Assembly (NCBI GenBank): GCA_008694505.1
Contig: VZDJ01000099.1
Coordinates: 1,570,483-1,634,482, forward strand
Source of the DNA: Cyanoderma ruficeps
Lineage: Eukaryota > Chordata > Aves > Passeriformes > Timaliidae
DNA length: 64,000 bases
Direction: 5' to 3'
In this document: positions 27,037 to 38,925 of the stretch, piece by piece
Numbering within the stretch: the stretch's first letter is position 1
How the letters are laid out: every line of letters starts with the position of its first letter
Made by a program: the position numbers and the translations under genes
The notes under the pieces: model-generated
Databases searched by the model: none
Told to the model about the DNA's origin: nothing
Seen by the model: the letters and a program-made list of their open reading frames with translations, nothing else

Positions 27037-27800
27037 TGTGCGCCTCTGCAGCGGTGCGGTGCGTCTCTCGGGAACCTGTGTCCTGTTTCCTGGCTAGCTC
27101 TGGCACCGAGCCCGCAGTGAAGGTACGGTTTTGTATCCTGGGATACGCCCCGATCCTGTGGGTTCTTGCCTTCGGCAGAAGTGTGAACAGTGGCAAAGAA
27201 TAAGGGAGGACTCTTGTGAGAAATTCAGCTGGTGTTTATTAAGCCCATGCGGGATGTGTACATACCCAGAGAGAGACCCCACAAAAGCAGGTTTCCTCTC
27301 TGTACAGCACCTTAAGTATGGGGGTGGAGAAAGGGGAAGGGGACAGCTTGGAACCAATCCAAAGGGTTAAGTGAGTGACCCAGAACATAAATGACAGTCA
27401 ATAGAACCAATCAATAAATCTAGGGGGAGGAGAACAGGGACCCTGCCCAATCACTTGATGTCCTCACTAGAACCTTCTAGACATCAGGGCGAGGCTGTAA
27501 GGTGATGGACAGGACCCATAATTGTGATTGACACCTGACAATCACTTGGGGGAAACCAAGAAGGGTTTAACATGGGGGTGCATGGAACAAACCATTGTAA
27601 CTTATATAAAAACAGTATAAAACAAAGAACAGATGCATACGGAAAACTGGTAAACCCAAAACCACACCACAACACGTCTCTGGCTCTGAGTGGCTGAGCT
27701 GGTATAGAACCCAAATTCTTAGCTGACTCTGCAAGGTTTGGGGTTTGTTGGCTTCTGCACTGGGATCCCTGGCCAGGGCTGGCCCTGAACATCAGTGGCC
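27037..27800 (-). mobile_element. ERV remnant: env 3' end plus LTR, minus strand
   Basis: At 27500-27660 the sequence is clearly similar to the env remnant at 50061-50190: both carry 'ggaacaaaccatt', a shared 'aaggtgat.gac' stretch and the same flanking order. It encodes a degraded hydrophobic segment like the end of a transmembrane envelope subunit. To its left, 27037-27289 looks like a short LTR in minus orientation, with AATAAA on the minus strand near 27236 and a CA end before a pyrimidine-rich stretch (reverse-complemented polypurine tract). The remnant is 5'-truncated and not coding-competent. Edges are approximate. Confidence 0.5.
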
Positions 27801-30800
27801 TTGGTTACATGCAAGAGGGAATATGCTTTTGAGGATTGCAGTAAAATACTGCTGAGGGTGCTTTTGTGGCAATTTGGGGTCTGTTCAGCACTCGCCTCTA
27901 ACTGGGTGGGAGTTAATTGATGCTTCCTGAAGAGGCTTTCCATTCTATAACCTTGCCCATGGCACTTCCTAGGCTGACCCCTGGAACTTGCATGGCCGTG
28001 CTGCAATCCCTGATTTCCTGAGGGGAGCCTGCCTGTGTCCCCTGGCTGGTGCTGCTACTGGCAGGAGGAGGGGGTGACACACCCTGTGTTCCAGCTTGGG
28101 CTGGTTCTGCCTGGGGCGTAGTGGGCTTAACACTGAGCAAATGACAGAGCAAAGCTTTGCCCAGATTCATTCTCATTCAGAGAAATGTGCAAATCTTGGT
28201 TAGAAATTTTGGAGCACAAATGTTTGAGGGAAGGAAAATGAAGGATTAGTGCACACTCACATCATAACTGTGCCTCCAAATGGAGTTAATTATGGATATG
28301 TTTCCTCAGCCCTCCTGCTCCCCACAGGTTTTCCTTGACTAAATGAATTGTGACTCCTGTTCCTGTTGTCTGAGTTAAGTGGAGTGAAACCTGGCCCAAG
28401 TAATACTGGGGAGAAGTTTCAGTTGTAAATTTTTTATGATTAGCTTTGCCATTTAACATCATTAAACTCAGTTATCACAATTAAGTTTGCTCTAGTGTTT
28501 TTCTTGGTGCTTTTATTGGATGTTTTATTTAGTTGATTTACTTCAGTTCCTGAATACAGAGAGTTTTAATGTTCCTGGTTTTGTCAACCTTCTAAAAAAA
28601 TGGAGCTATAAAAAATTGATTTCTGAGAGCTTCCCAAGTCAGAGAAACAACACTCGTGGTTCCATCATGAAGAGTGGAGTTGTTAGTGATTAAACTAATG
28701 AGCTGTATGATTATAGCACAGGTTGAGGTGCAGAGGTTTTGCAAGCTATTCTTCCCCAGTTTCTGTAAAGCCAGTGCTTTCTGCCCTGCTGTTCCAGAGA
28801 CTCTTTCCATGCAGGAATTGATTACATTTGCAAAATTTTCTTGTAAAATCTTTCCCCTTCTAAATATATTCTTTCCACATGTCCAATGCTGATTCAGTTA
28901 GAAATGGGTTTGCATTGAGAGGAAACTTTTTGCCTTGTTCCAGGTAGAGCCTTTCTCACAGGTTCTAGACTGGATCTGGTGGGCAAAATCTGTGTATAGC
29001 TATTGCAATCGTCATGATTCCTGGTCTCCAACTCTCGTTGTCTCTGGATCATGGCAAACAGATTGTGTTCAAGTTTTATTTGAATACCTGACTGCATTGG
29101 AAATGAGGTGAAATGAATTCAGCCATCACTAATAGTAGCAATGCCAAACCCTCAGGAAGTTTTTCTTCTGTTTTTCCATGGTCTTCTTTCTAACTCTGTT
29201 ACGCAACTGTTTCATCTGAATGGTTTAACCAATGATTTTGGAGGTGCATCTGCAAAATTTTCTGGTGTTTTGAGAGTTGAATTACCATCATTGTTCCTGT
29301 GCACACAAGTGTCCCTTTAGGTCGGTCCATCTTGCTAGTGTGTACAGAAATTTCTGGCTGGAAAAAAAAATCTCCATAAAGTAGAGTTACTGTTCTAGCA
29401 AGATAAATGCAGCATTTTAATTGTATTTATAATTTGAGCCCAACCAGTTGTGTATTAGTAACTGTTTTCCTCGCAACAGTAACCAGCAACAACCACAGGC
29501 ATTGAGCTTTGTTTTATCTAATTTTTGGGAAAAAATGTTTAGCAATCACTGCTAATAGCTGCCTGATACTTGCATAGCATCCAAGTTCAACTGTACATTT
29601 GCCTTTCACAGGGCAGACTTGCAAACATGATCTGGCACCCAAACAGGCCTGTGCTAGACTAAAATTATTCATGTGTAGTTGGATAAGTAAACAAATAAGG
29701 AATTTGGAGACTTTTGAGATTATTGAATATTTTTAGTTGGGTACCTGCATTTTTAACTTTGAACCACTCAGAATGGTCTTGAAACCAAGCTTTTAGGCTT
29801 CAAGCAGTGTTTGTTTCTAGGTTCGGTATTTGTAATTAATTAATGGATTTCATGAACTCGGAACAGTTTTAAGAGGGGGAATATCTTTTTGAGGATGATG
29901 AATATATTCAAGCAAACAGGATATACACTTTGTTTATATGTGTACACTTGTACACCTTGCTGTCAGGTTGATGCCCCTGAAGTGTTGATCTCTATGGCAC
30001 TGATGGTTCTGTCCTGCTCTTCAGCAAAATGTTATTCCCTTGATGTGTCACAGAAAAGGCATGTGAGCCCTTAAATGGGAGCAAATGCCTTTGTGATGGG
30101 TGATGTGAGGTGAAAAGGGGAAGTGTCAGCGCAGGGCTGTGCCAGCTCTTGAGCTGCAAAGCATAGCAAATGCTTCAAATATCAGATGTGTAAGTTGAAA
30201 TCGCCTCAAGGCAGCTTAATCTTATGGGGAGGAATTGGCATGGTCTATAAATCAAGCAGAAATGGGCCTTGGCAGCTGTGGAGCAGCAGCAGCAGCTCCA
30301 GTACAACTTGTTCTGAACACTTTATAGCTTGTGCACGCTTACTGCACTGCTGACCTGGGCAATGTCTGCTGGCTTGATATTGGCCTGACGTCCTCCTCAA
30401 CCAGGCCATTCTGTGCTTTATCCCAGCCTGAGCCAGCTTTCCAGGGAATACCTCCTTGCTGCCTGGAATCTGTGGTGCTAGGGAGTGCTGCAGCACCACC
30501 CCACGGTGGTGCAGGAGGTGACTGAAGCAGCCTTAGAGCTGCAGAAGGGAAGAAAGCAGTGTCATGGAAGTAATGCTTTCCCAAATATAGGGCATTCCCT
30601 GCCTTTTTTGGGGATGGGGTGGGCAGGTTCCACAGCAGGTCTGTGTTCATCCACTTGGGCAGTTTGGTGCCTCAGGACTCGTTTCTGCTCTGCGATTGCT
30701 CTGTGCTGGGACAGTGTGGAAGGTTATTGGGGCAGAATTAAAAGCTTTTTTGTTGGTCTTGTGCATGCTTTTTTGGCACTGGGAAAACCTGTAGATCTTG

Positions 30801-31400
30801 CAAAATGTTCAGCATCCCTGAGCTTAAACACCATCATAACATCAGAGCTCACTGGATTTTGGCTTGAGGCTTGCATCTGGAAGTATTAAAATGCTTGTGT
30901 TAGACAGGAATGTTACCCTCAATATAAATTTCCATATAAAAACATCGACTTGTCATTTCTCCATATATTCCCCCTGTTTGTCACACACCCTGATTTCTTT
31001 TCATTGCTGTTTCTGCTAGGCAAACACTGCTGTTGTCCTAGCTGCATGTCAGCCTTGGAGGGAGTTCCTACAGGGCAATGAGGCTTTAAAAATTAACACA
31101 AATTAATATTTTTGGGCTTCCCATGTGCTCTTTTAGGCTTGTCAGTGCCTGGTGAAGGAAATATGTGAGCAATGGATTGAGGGTGATGTGGGGACAATCC
31201 CACAGACTTCTCCCAGTGCCTGGGTGGCCACAGCTGTGGGTTTTTCCTGTGGGATGGGGCACCCTGTCCCTATTCCTGCACTCTCATCGTGCTGCTGTGC
31301 TGGGTGGGATGTCACTTACGCCTCTAAAGCCTCCTGAGCTCTGCTCTGGTGAAGGGCTGTGTGGTTACTGGCTCCAGCCTCGGTGCTGCAGGGCATGATT
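27800..31400. other. Non-coding DNA, no gene recognised
   Basis: No exon or element could be assigned. A 134-codon plus-strand open frame at 30485-30889 has no recognisable domain, no clear initiation context and low-complexity composition. 28000-28150 is somewhat GC-rich and could extend the ERV remnant to its left, but this is not shown. Confidence 0.35.
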
Positions 31401-31689
31401 TCAACCCTGTCTATGGAGACCAATTTTCAACATCAAAACAAACCAGCGTAAGTGGAATTTATATTACCATTTAAAAACGCAAGTCAACAGAGCTGAGGGC
31501 TCTGCTTCGAAGAAGCCTCTTGGGTTAGCTTGGGGAATTACTGCAAATATTTTACATCCTTTTGGAGACTCCAGGCAACTTCAGAAAGCTTCTGCCAAGG
31601 ACAGCTGTTGAAATGCCCCAGGTTAAATCACTGATCAGAGGGGGTTTGGGGCCTGAGAAATTAATTAGATCAGACCTGTTTTAAGAATC

Positions 31690-34600
31690 ACTAACTATGA
31701 ACTTGCCCCACTTTTTAACTTATTGAGAAGAGACTGTGACATCAAATCTCCTAAAACTTTAACACCTGAAACTTGAAAAGCCCTTGAAAAAGTCACTGAA
31801 GCTTTTCAAAAAATAGAAGCACACTGTTGTGCTCCAAAAGAGCCCTTTTTTCTTGCAGTATTATGAAAAAAAAATGCAACTTTAGTCTCATTTTTCAATG
31901 GGACACTTCAAAAAAAATCCTTTGTTAATCATAAAGTAGGTTTTCTTATAAGTCTCCAAACACAATTTTTACAACCATAGAGATGACAACTCAAATCATA
32001 ATTAGAGCCAAAACAAGATTGCTAACTATGGCAAACCAAGATTTTGTAATTATTTATTTACCTGTAAAAAGAGATTACCTTGATTAAGCTTTGCAAAATT
32101 CAGAAGACTTGCAAAATGCATTGTTAAATTATTCAGGTGTTTATTCTATTCATTACCCAGGCCACAAATTATTGCAAACAAAATTAAGTTTTAGAGGAAA
32201 AACCCATGTTAAATAAAGAGCCTTTAAGTGCTATAACTCTCTTCACTAATAAATCGGAGAAAACATACAAATCAGTAATAGTATGGTAAAATCAAACAAC
32301 CAAAACATGACAGTCAGGTTCAAACAATAGAAAGCTCTCCTCAGATAGTTAAATTAGCTGCAGTAGTTAGTGTTTCAGCTCTTTTCAGAGCCTTTTAATT
32401 TAATTACAAATCCATCTTATGTTACTAGTATTGTTAAAGAATAGAAGGATCAGTTTTAAAAGATGTTGCAAATAATAACCTATATTGTTAACTTTCAAGT
32501 CTTTATACAGTTTTACAATACAAAACTAACCAATGTTTTATCTCTCATATCAAGGCTCATTCTTCACTTCCAAGATTCATGACAGAAGGAAATACAAGAA
32601 TAGACAAACTAACAATAATTATTTCAAACACTTTGCCAAACATTTTTGAACAAGCAAAACTAAGTCGTGCCTTTTTCCATCAAAATGCACAAGCACTTGT
32701 ACAAATGTTTCACATCTCTGAAAGTCAAGCAAAAGCCATTATTAGTACTTGCCCTAATTGTCAACTTGTACAATCTCCTGTTTCTACAAGAGCTGTCAAC
32801 CCATGGGAGTTGCAAAGCCTGCGGCTATAACAGACAAATATCACCAAATACCCATCCTTTAGAAAATTCAAAAATATTCATGTGTTGACACTTTTTCAAG
32901 TGCAGTTTTTACCTCTGTCCGTACAAGTGAAACAGCCAATCATGCCTATCAACGTTTTATACAAGCTTTTGCTTCATTAAGTGTACCCCAAGAAATAAAA
33001 ACAGACAATGGGCCTACATTCACAACTCAAAAATTAGCCACATTTTTAATAAATCAGGGTGTTAGTCACACTTTTAGAACTTCCTCCTCTTCCACAGATC
33101 AAACAATTATTAAAAGACACATCACACTCTAAAACACATATTAGACCAACAAAAAGAAGAAATGGCCCAATTAATGCCTCAGATGAGGTTGAGTAAAGCT
33201 TTATGTATTTTTAATTTTTTAAATAGCTCATTTGCAGAACCCAATCTACCAATTTTTTAGACACTTTTCAAATAACACAGGGAAAATTGAAAGAAAATAC
33301 TCCAGTTTTCATTAGAAACCTTGAGACAGGACAAATTGAAGGTCTATTTCCTTTAATAACCTCTGGGGCAAAGGATTTGCTTGTGTTTCCACCGGTGCAG
33401 GACCCAAGTGGATTCCTGCAAAGAACATGAAGGCATATCACACACGGGAGTGCATGGACAATTCCACAAGCAGGGAAACGTGTATGCAGACATGAGCTAC
33501 ACAGAGAGACTATGGTTCACGTCTGACATCCCCTCCCCAACCTGCGCAAACTGCAAACCTTGAGTTTTATGTCAATGTTAAAACTGTAAAAATCATGGTT
33601 ATCATAGAGCTCTTTTGGCAAAAGCGTAGTGACCATTGTGTTAAAAAGAATCCCAAGATATCCAAATCTGCAAAATTAAGTGAAACAAGACAATCTAATG
33701 CCTTACAGTTGGCCAGTCCCTGAACAAATCTGGGAAAACACAAAATCCAAATGTACTAAAAGATTTGCTTAGAAATTGAAATACATGGAAAAGGCTTTTG
33801 CCAAGAGTAGCTGAACAAAAAACAGAGTTAGATCAAATGATATATTGATGCTTGTTAGTTTTTCTTGCTTGCTTTTGCAATGCAGATATGCCTGTAGATC
33901 AACCAATAACAAATGTTTGGGTTGCTTTAGCCAAGTCAGCAGGCTCAGACACCATACGCTTGACTAATTTGAGCCCAGACAAACCCTTTGCAACCTGTTT
34001 GGTCGGTGTGCCTGTGCCTGCCAAAGAGTGGCCAATACCTTGAGTGCTGAGTTTCAGTATCAGGGAGATCCACAATTAAATGTTACTCCCCATCATCCTG
34101 TGTACAGAAACTCAAGTTTTTGGTGCAATTTCACCACCCCTGTGCCCCCTAAGGGTAAGACTGTTGATCTTGATGAATTCCCATGACAATTGCCAAAAGG
34201 ATATTAGCTTATTTGTGGAGATAGAGCCTGCCAGGGCATTCCCTCAAAAGTTAAAAGTAGCCCATATAGCATCGGACAGCTCACTGTGATAGCACCCAGT
34301 GTTAAAAAAGTCATCAAGAAAAATTATAGAGGAAAAAGGTCTGCTCGTCTTCTATGAAGAAAAATGTAATAGCAATTTTAAACCCTGGAGCCCTGCTAAA
34401 CAAGTTACATAAGGTTTGTTTTTACCTCAACTTTCCTCAGCTGTAGCATTAAAACAATTAGACAATTGGGATGTTAGTTGAGCAAAGAAATCAATGCTAT
34501 TTCCATTATAATTAGTGATATGATGACAGATATTAATGCTGTTAGACATCCAACCTTACAGAACAAAGTTACCGATTTTCTTTTACTGGCACACAGACAT

Positions 34601-34909
34601 GGTTGCGAAGAATTTGAAGGATTGTGCTATATGAATTTGACTGACCATTCAGAATCCATCCATAAACAGCTTCAAAAATTGAAAGATTTAGCAAATCAAA
34701 TTAAAACGGATAATAGATCATGGTTAGATGATTTGTTTAAAAGATAGAACTTTGCACCTTGGCTAAAGGAGCTTTGCAAAATAGGTTTATGTGTATTGAT
34801 TGTTGTAATAACAATATTAGTGACAGTGCCTTGTGTACTTCACTGTGTGCAGCAAGTGATGAATAAGGCCATCAAAGAAGTTTTTACAGTTCAAGAAAGA
34901 GAGGGAGAT
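31690..34909 (+). pseudogene. Class II (ERVK-like) endogenous retrovirus remnant: pol and env
   Basis: Old retroviral copy, plus strand. Near 31700-31850 a broken frame resembles the reverse transcriptase thumb/connection region of beta/alpha-type pol. At about 32560-33130 the integrase is legible: an N-terminal zinc-binding-type segment (CPNCQ), then a core with a TDNGPTFT motif, both crossed by frameshifts. From about 33370 surface envelope remnants follow. At 34478-34747 is the best-preserved part of the transmembrane subunit ectodomain, an 89-codon open frame, followed by a membrane-spanning segment near 34790-34860. Stops and frameshifts break every gene, and gag and the 5' LTR are not seen. 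Left edge uncertain (after 31400). Confidence 0.75.
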
Positions 34910-35330
34910 GTGCGAAATGGATTTGTAGAGTATACTCTACAAGTGCTTCTTCTGACTAAAAGCTCACATAGTCTTACACATCTGTATGCAAACTCTGAGA
35001 TAAGGTGTGCTGACTTAGAAAGGCTATGGAATAGAGAAGACACAGAGAGAGAAATTGAACTGGAAACAAGTTTCAAGTCTTGGCCTTGCAAACAGAACAG
35101 ATATTTGGAGAACTAGAACTGTGAAAGATGCATTCTAGCAAGACCACGGGGGGTAAAATAATAGGTGATTGGTCTTAGAAGTATTAGCAGCATTGTGTGG
35201 CAAAAGCTAATAGGCTGAAAAACGTTCACAAGGTATTGTAACAAAGAAATAGTTTGGCTTCTGACAGAATGGTGTTGAGTTTTATATCTCTTATGTCTCA
35301 TCCATCTACAAGTTGATAATGGAATGCTCT
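34910..35330 (+). mobile_element. Truncated 3' LTR of the class II ERV
   Basis: A purine run ('aagaaagagagggaga') at 34894-34909 is the probable polypurine tract. The LTR then starts TGTGCG at 34910. A TATA-like 'ttttatatc' lies near 35280. No poly(A) signal or CA end follows before ERVL-type sequence begins, so the LTR appears cut off at its 3' side. Confidence 0.55.
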
Positions 35331-35339
35331 TTTGAAATG

Positions 35340-36364
35340 CCTTTAAGTTGCCCCATCTCTGTAGAGCTGGGTTTTTCCAACAGTGTCCAACTCAGCACTT
35401 TGTCCGCTTTCTGGGGAACATCCGGCCTTCACCAGCCCACAATGTTGGCCAGGTTTTCCCACACATGTGGAGGCTGGCTGGCAGCATGCTTCTTCAGCTT
35501 GGTGCCCATCACCTTGTAGAGGGCAGAGGCAAGCTTGGTGGCCACAGCACAGATGTTGGCGCTTCAAGAAGAGCCTTATCAGCACATGGGCTGGGGAACA
35601 TGGCATTGAGTGGGTGTACCGTAATCCCTACCATGCACCAGCTGCTGGGAAAGTGGAGAGGCACAGTGCACTGTTAAAAACCCAGTGGAAAGCATTGGGT
35701 GGGGATCCTTCAAAAACTGGGAGCAGCATTTGGCAAAGGCTACCTGGTTGGTCAACACCAGAGGCTCCACCAACTGAGCAGGCCCCTCCCAGGCTGACCC
35801 TCTGCATATAATAGACGGAGATAAAGTCCCCGTGGTGCATGTCAGAGGTTTGTTAGGGAAGACAGTGTGGATCAAGTCTGCCTCAAGTACAGACAAACCC
35901 ATTTGTGGGGTTGTCTTTGCTCAGGGACCAGGTTGCACATGGTGGATAATGCAGAGAGATGGAACAACATGATGTGTACCTCAGGGAGATCTTATTGTTG
36001 GGTGAGATGCTACTTCCATTGTCTGTACATTAAACCATGCAGACATGAAATAGAAGGAAATGCGTAAGTGAGAGCGTATGTGCAAGTATTGAAGGTATGA
36101 GGAAGTGCTGAAGGTATGCGTAAGTGGTGTTGAAGTATGAGTAAGTGAAAGAGGGAGATTTAGGTGAACAAAATAAGAGAGTGGGGAATCCTGCAGCCCT
36201 GCAGCCTGGGGGCCCGGATTCAGTGTAGGATGTGACAGGGACATGATGGGTACTGCTTGCCTTCTTGTGGGGGGAATGAATGGAAGTTTTATGTGGATAA
36301 ATGAATGATGTAGAATATATGTCGGTTTTGGTTGTATGTTGACGATATGGGATAAGCGGTGGCA
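35340..36364 (+). pseudogene. ERVL-type retrovirus remnant, pol 3' end
   Basis: Near 35600-36000 the plus strand encodes a broken integrase C-terminal region: the 'YHAPAAGKVER' block, then after a frameshift a stretch with GDKVPVVHVRG and PICGVVFAQG, which I associate with avian ERVL pol ends. Stops occur and there is no env, as usual for ERVL. The 36020-36300 stretch is a pyrimidine-poor, repetitive spacer before the LTR. The 5' half of the element is missing. Confidence 0.65.
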
Positions 36365-36984
36365 TGTCCTGGGGTGATACGATGTTTGTATCCCAATTGT
36401 CTGGTTGGGTATGGGAGCTGGGGGAGAGGCACGCAGTTTGTTTTCAGGAACTGTCTTCCGCCGGCTGGCCTTGAGAGCTGAATTCAGCACACGAAGAGGG
36501 TTTTTTTTTTTGCAGTAGTCAGTTAGTTAGCCTAGCTAGCAGGAGGAGACGCTTCGCTTTCTTTTTTCCTTCTCCTCCTGTTCTTTTCTTTTTTCTTTCC
36601 TGTTTTTTTTTTTCTTTTTTTGCCTTTCCTTGGAACTGTTAAAAATCTCTCTCTGGACTGAGGACCTGGGGGAGTGCCGTGGGGGCTTGCATCTGGAACC
36701 CACCAAGATCCATCCTGCGCAGCAACGTTTCCCAGCACCAGAGGGATTGAGACAGAGCAATCACCTACAGGACGGACTTCTTTCCTAAATCTCTCATCTC
36801 TCCAGAGCGGCACAAAGTTCCTATCATCGGGTACTGTCCAATTTATTGTGCCAGGGAGTGCTTTGCCTGTTTAATAAACAAGGTTCTTTCCACTTCTCTC
36901 TGAGGAGGTTTCTTTTTCCTGAACCGGTTGGGGAGGGAGTGCCCCTTAGGAGGTTTCCTCACAGATTTGCCCTAAACTACAACA
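36365..36984 (+). mobile_element. ERVL-type 3' LTR (620 bp)
   Basis: Starts TGTCCTGGGGTGATACG and ends CTACAACA, so it has TG...CA ends. AATAAA occurs at about 36873, roughly 110 bp from the end, giving a sensible R-U5. A pyrimidine-rich run fills 36560-36640. The LTR stops 135 bp before the first KIF16B-like exon. Confidence 0.7.
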
Positions 36985-37807
36985 TTGTGCTTGTCTGTCT
37001 TGAGGTGTTTTTAGTCATCAAATACCTTTCTGTTTACTTACACTAATAATGGCCTAACATGTTTTTAAAAATGAATGAAAAGACCTAATTTTATTTTTTT
37101 TTCTACATTCTCCTCACAGCTGATTTATCTCAAGATCCAACAAATCCTCTTTCAAAGAAGAAACAAGTATTTGTGCCTTACAGGGACTCAGTGTTGACTT
37201 GGCTATTAAAAGATAGCCTAGGAGGAAACTCCAAAACTATAATGATTGCCAGTAAGTGTTTTGAGTTTACTCTTTTTGGATTCTGAATAGTTCATGCTTA
37301 GTAGGCGTGGATGTAAATAGTTAGACTCCAGATATTTTGTTAAGGCAGAACATGGTCTACACATATTAGTGATTTCTTTCTCTCTGAGCTTTCTAGTAAC
37401 ACTCTGGTTTTTACTTACACTGTGCACAGTGTAACTAAAGCTTTGTGCATCTGGTCTATACTGATGTGTGAAAAAATTGCTGTTCCAAACTGTTGGTTTT
37501 TTGTTGCATTAGTAGCAACCTGGTCTCTTTTGACATCCTCTGGGAAAGGTGATCACTTTGATCTAACATTGTAAAAGCAGACAACATTTTAATTTCTTGT
37601 CTAAATTTAATTATGATCAGTTGTCTTGAAAACTCTTATGGTTCCCTTTTTACCAATATGAAGGTCTGCAAGGATCACTTAGTTTAAAAAACCCTACATA
37701 CACGGTATGTACTGCAGGTTTGTCAACAAATTGGAATAGGAATTTTATTCCCAAAAAAGCAAAGTGAAGCCAGGATGATGTTTAAGGGTAGGTGAGGATT
37801 TTGGATG

Positions 37808-38925
37808 TTGGAAATCCTAGAATGGTTTGGGTTGGAAGGGACCTTAAAGATGGTTTAGTTCCATCCCTCCTGCCATGGATAGGGACACCTTTCACTAGAC
37901 CAGGTTGCTCAGAGCTCCATCCACCTCGGCCTTGTTTTGATGGTGGGTGGGATCAGAGACACAGACACCAAATTAAGGAACAGTGTCATTTACTTAATGT
38001 AAAACTGTAAACAATCACAAAAGGATAAGCTAAGCAAAGCACATAATAATTAGCAAAGAATTACAAAAAGATAAACTAAGAAGTACACCTAATCATGATG
38101 ATGAAAGAATGCCTATAGTGATTAAGAAAGATACATCACCAGGTTGCCCTAATAACGATCCATCATCCAAGTCCATGAGACATCAGCTGTGGGGGGAAGC
38201 TGTCAGCAAAGGACTGGAGAACCACACCTGGAAACGGGGAACTCCTATGGAGTGTCCACCTCAGGCCATGAGGCTCCCCCACTTTACTATCACAGTTGCC
38301 CAGTTTTTATACTGTTGAACAAACAAGCTGACATAATTTTTAATTTCATTCTCCTGTTGGCTTTCTCCCAAAGCCTGGCATGGACTCAAGGAGGAACCAA
38401 GGGAGTTGTCTTTGATCATAATACCCTGGCTAATTAGGCCAGATGTAGACTTATCCAGTTTCTAGATATGTAAAGGTTTTGCCAATAAATGAACATATAT
38501 ATATAACAATACTCTGTTAATGACCAAATATATAAATAACATTTGGTTGGAAGGTTCATCTATATGTCAGCTTTGGCTCAGGGCCTGTTGTTCAGGCCTT
38601 AGTACTTCACTGTTTCAGTGTCTCACCACCTTCTGGGTAAAGAATTTTGTCCTAATATCTAATCTAAATCTCTCCACTTTTAGCTTAAAACCATTTGCCA
38701 GCCCAGGATGCGGCAGGCTTTCTGTGCTTTGAATACAGGCTGCTGCTTCATGTTCACCCACCAAAAAGAACCCCTAAGTTCTTTTCTGAGATGAGATCTT
38801 TTCCCAGTCTGTACTCACATGTGGGATAGTCTCAACCCAGGTTCAGCACCTTGCACTTGGATTTTTTGACCCTCATTACATCCTTGTGGGCCCACTTGTC
38901 AAGCTTGTCGAGGTACCACTGGGTG
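37808..38925 (-). repeat. CR1 LINE fragment split by an LTR insertion
   Basis: Left part 37808-37932 has the reverse CR1 tail ('gaatggtttgggttggaagg'). Right part 38595-38925 continues the same element ('gtgtctcaccaccttctggg', 'ttcagcaccttgcacttgga', 'gtgggcccacttgtcaagct'). The two halves are collinear and separated by a 662-bp LTR, so the LTR inserted after the CR1. Confidence 0.88.
37933..38594 (-). mobile_element. Solo LTR (662 bp) nested in CR1, 5-bp target duplication
   Basis: Bounded by TG at 37933 and CA at 38594 and flanked by GGCCT at 37928-37932 and 38595-38599. Minus orientation is indicated by a TATA-like 'cagtataaaaactgggc' (near 38304-38320, minus strand) and by a U5-like left end. 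There is no internal retroviral sequence, so this is a solo LTR left by recombination. A 5-bp duplication suits ERVL/class III or some class I ERVs. Confidence 0.85.

Noticed and set aside
30485..30889. 134-codon plus-strand frame as a gene
   Set aside because: No domain, no splice or start context, and overlapping frames of equal quality on both strands.
35981..36490. 169-codon minus-strand frame
   Set aside because: Antisense to the ERVL spacer and LTR start; Ser/Thr/His/Pro-rich from repeated GTAAGT-like units, no family.
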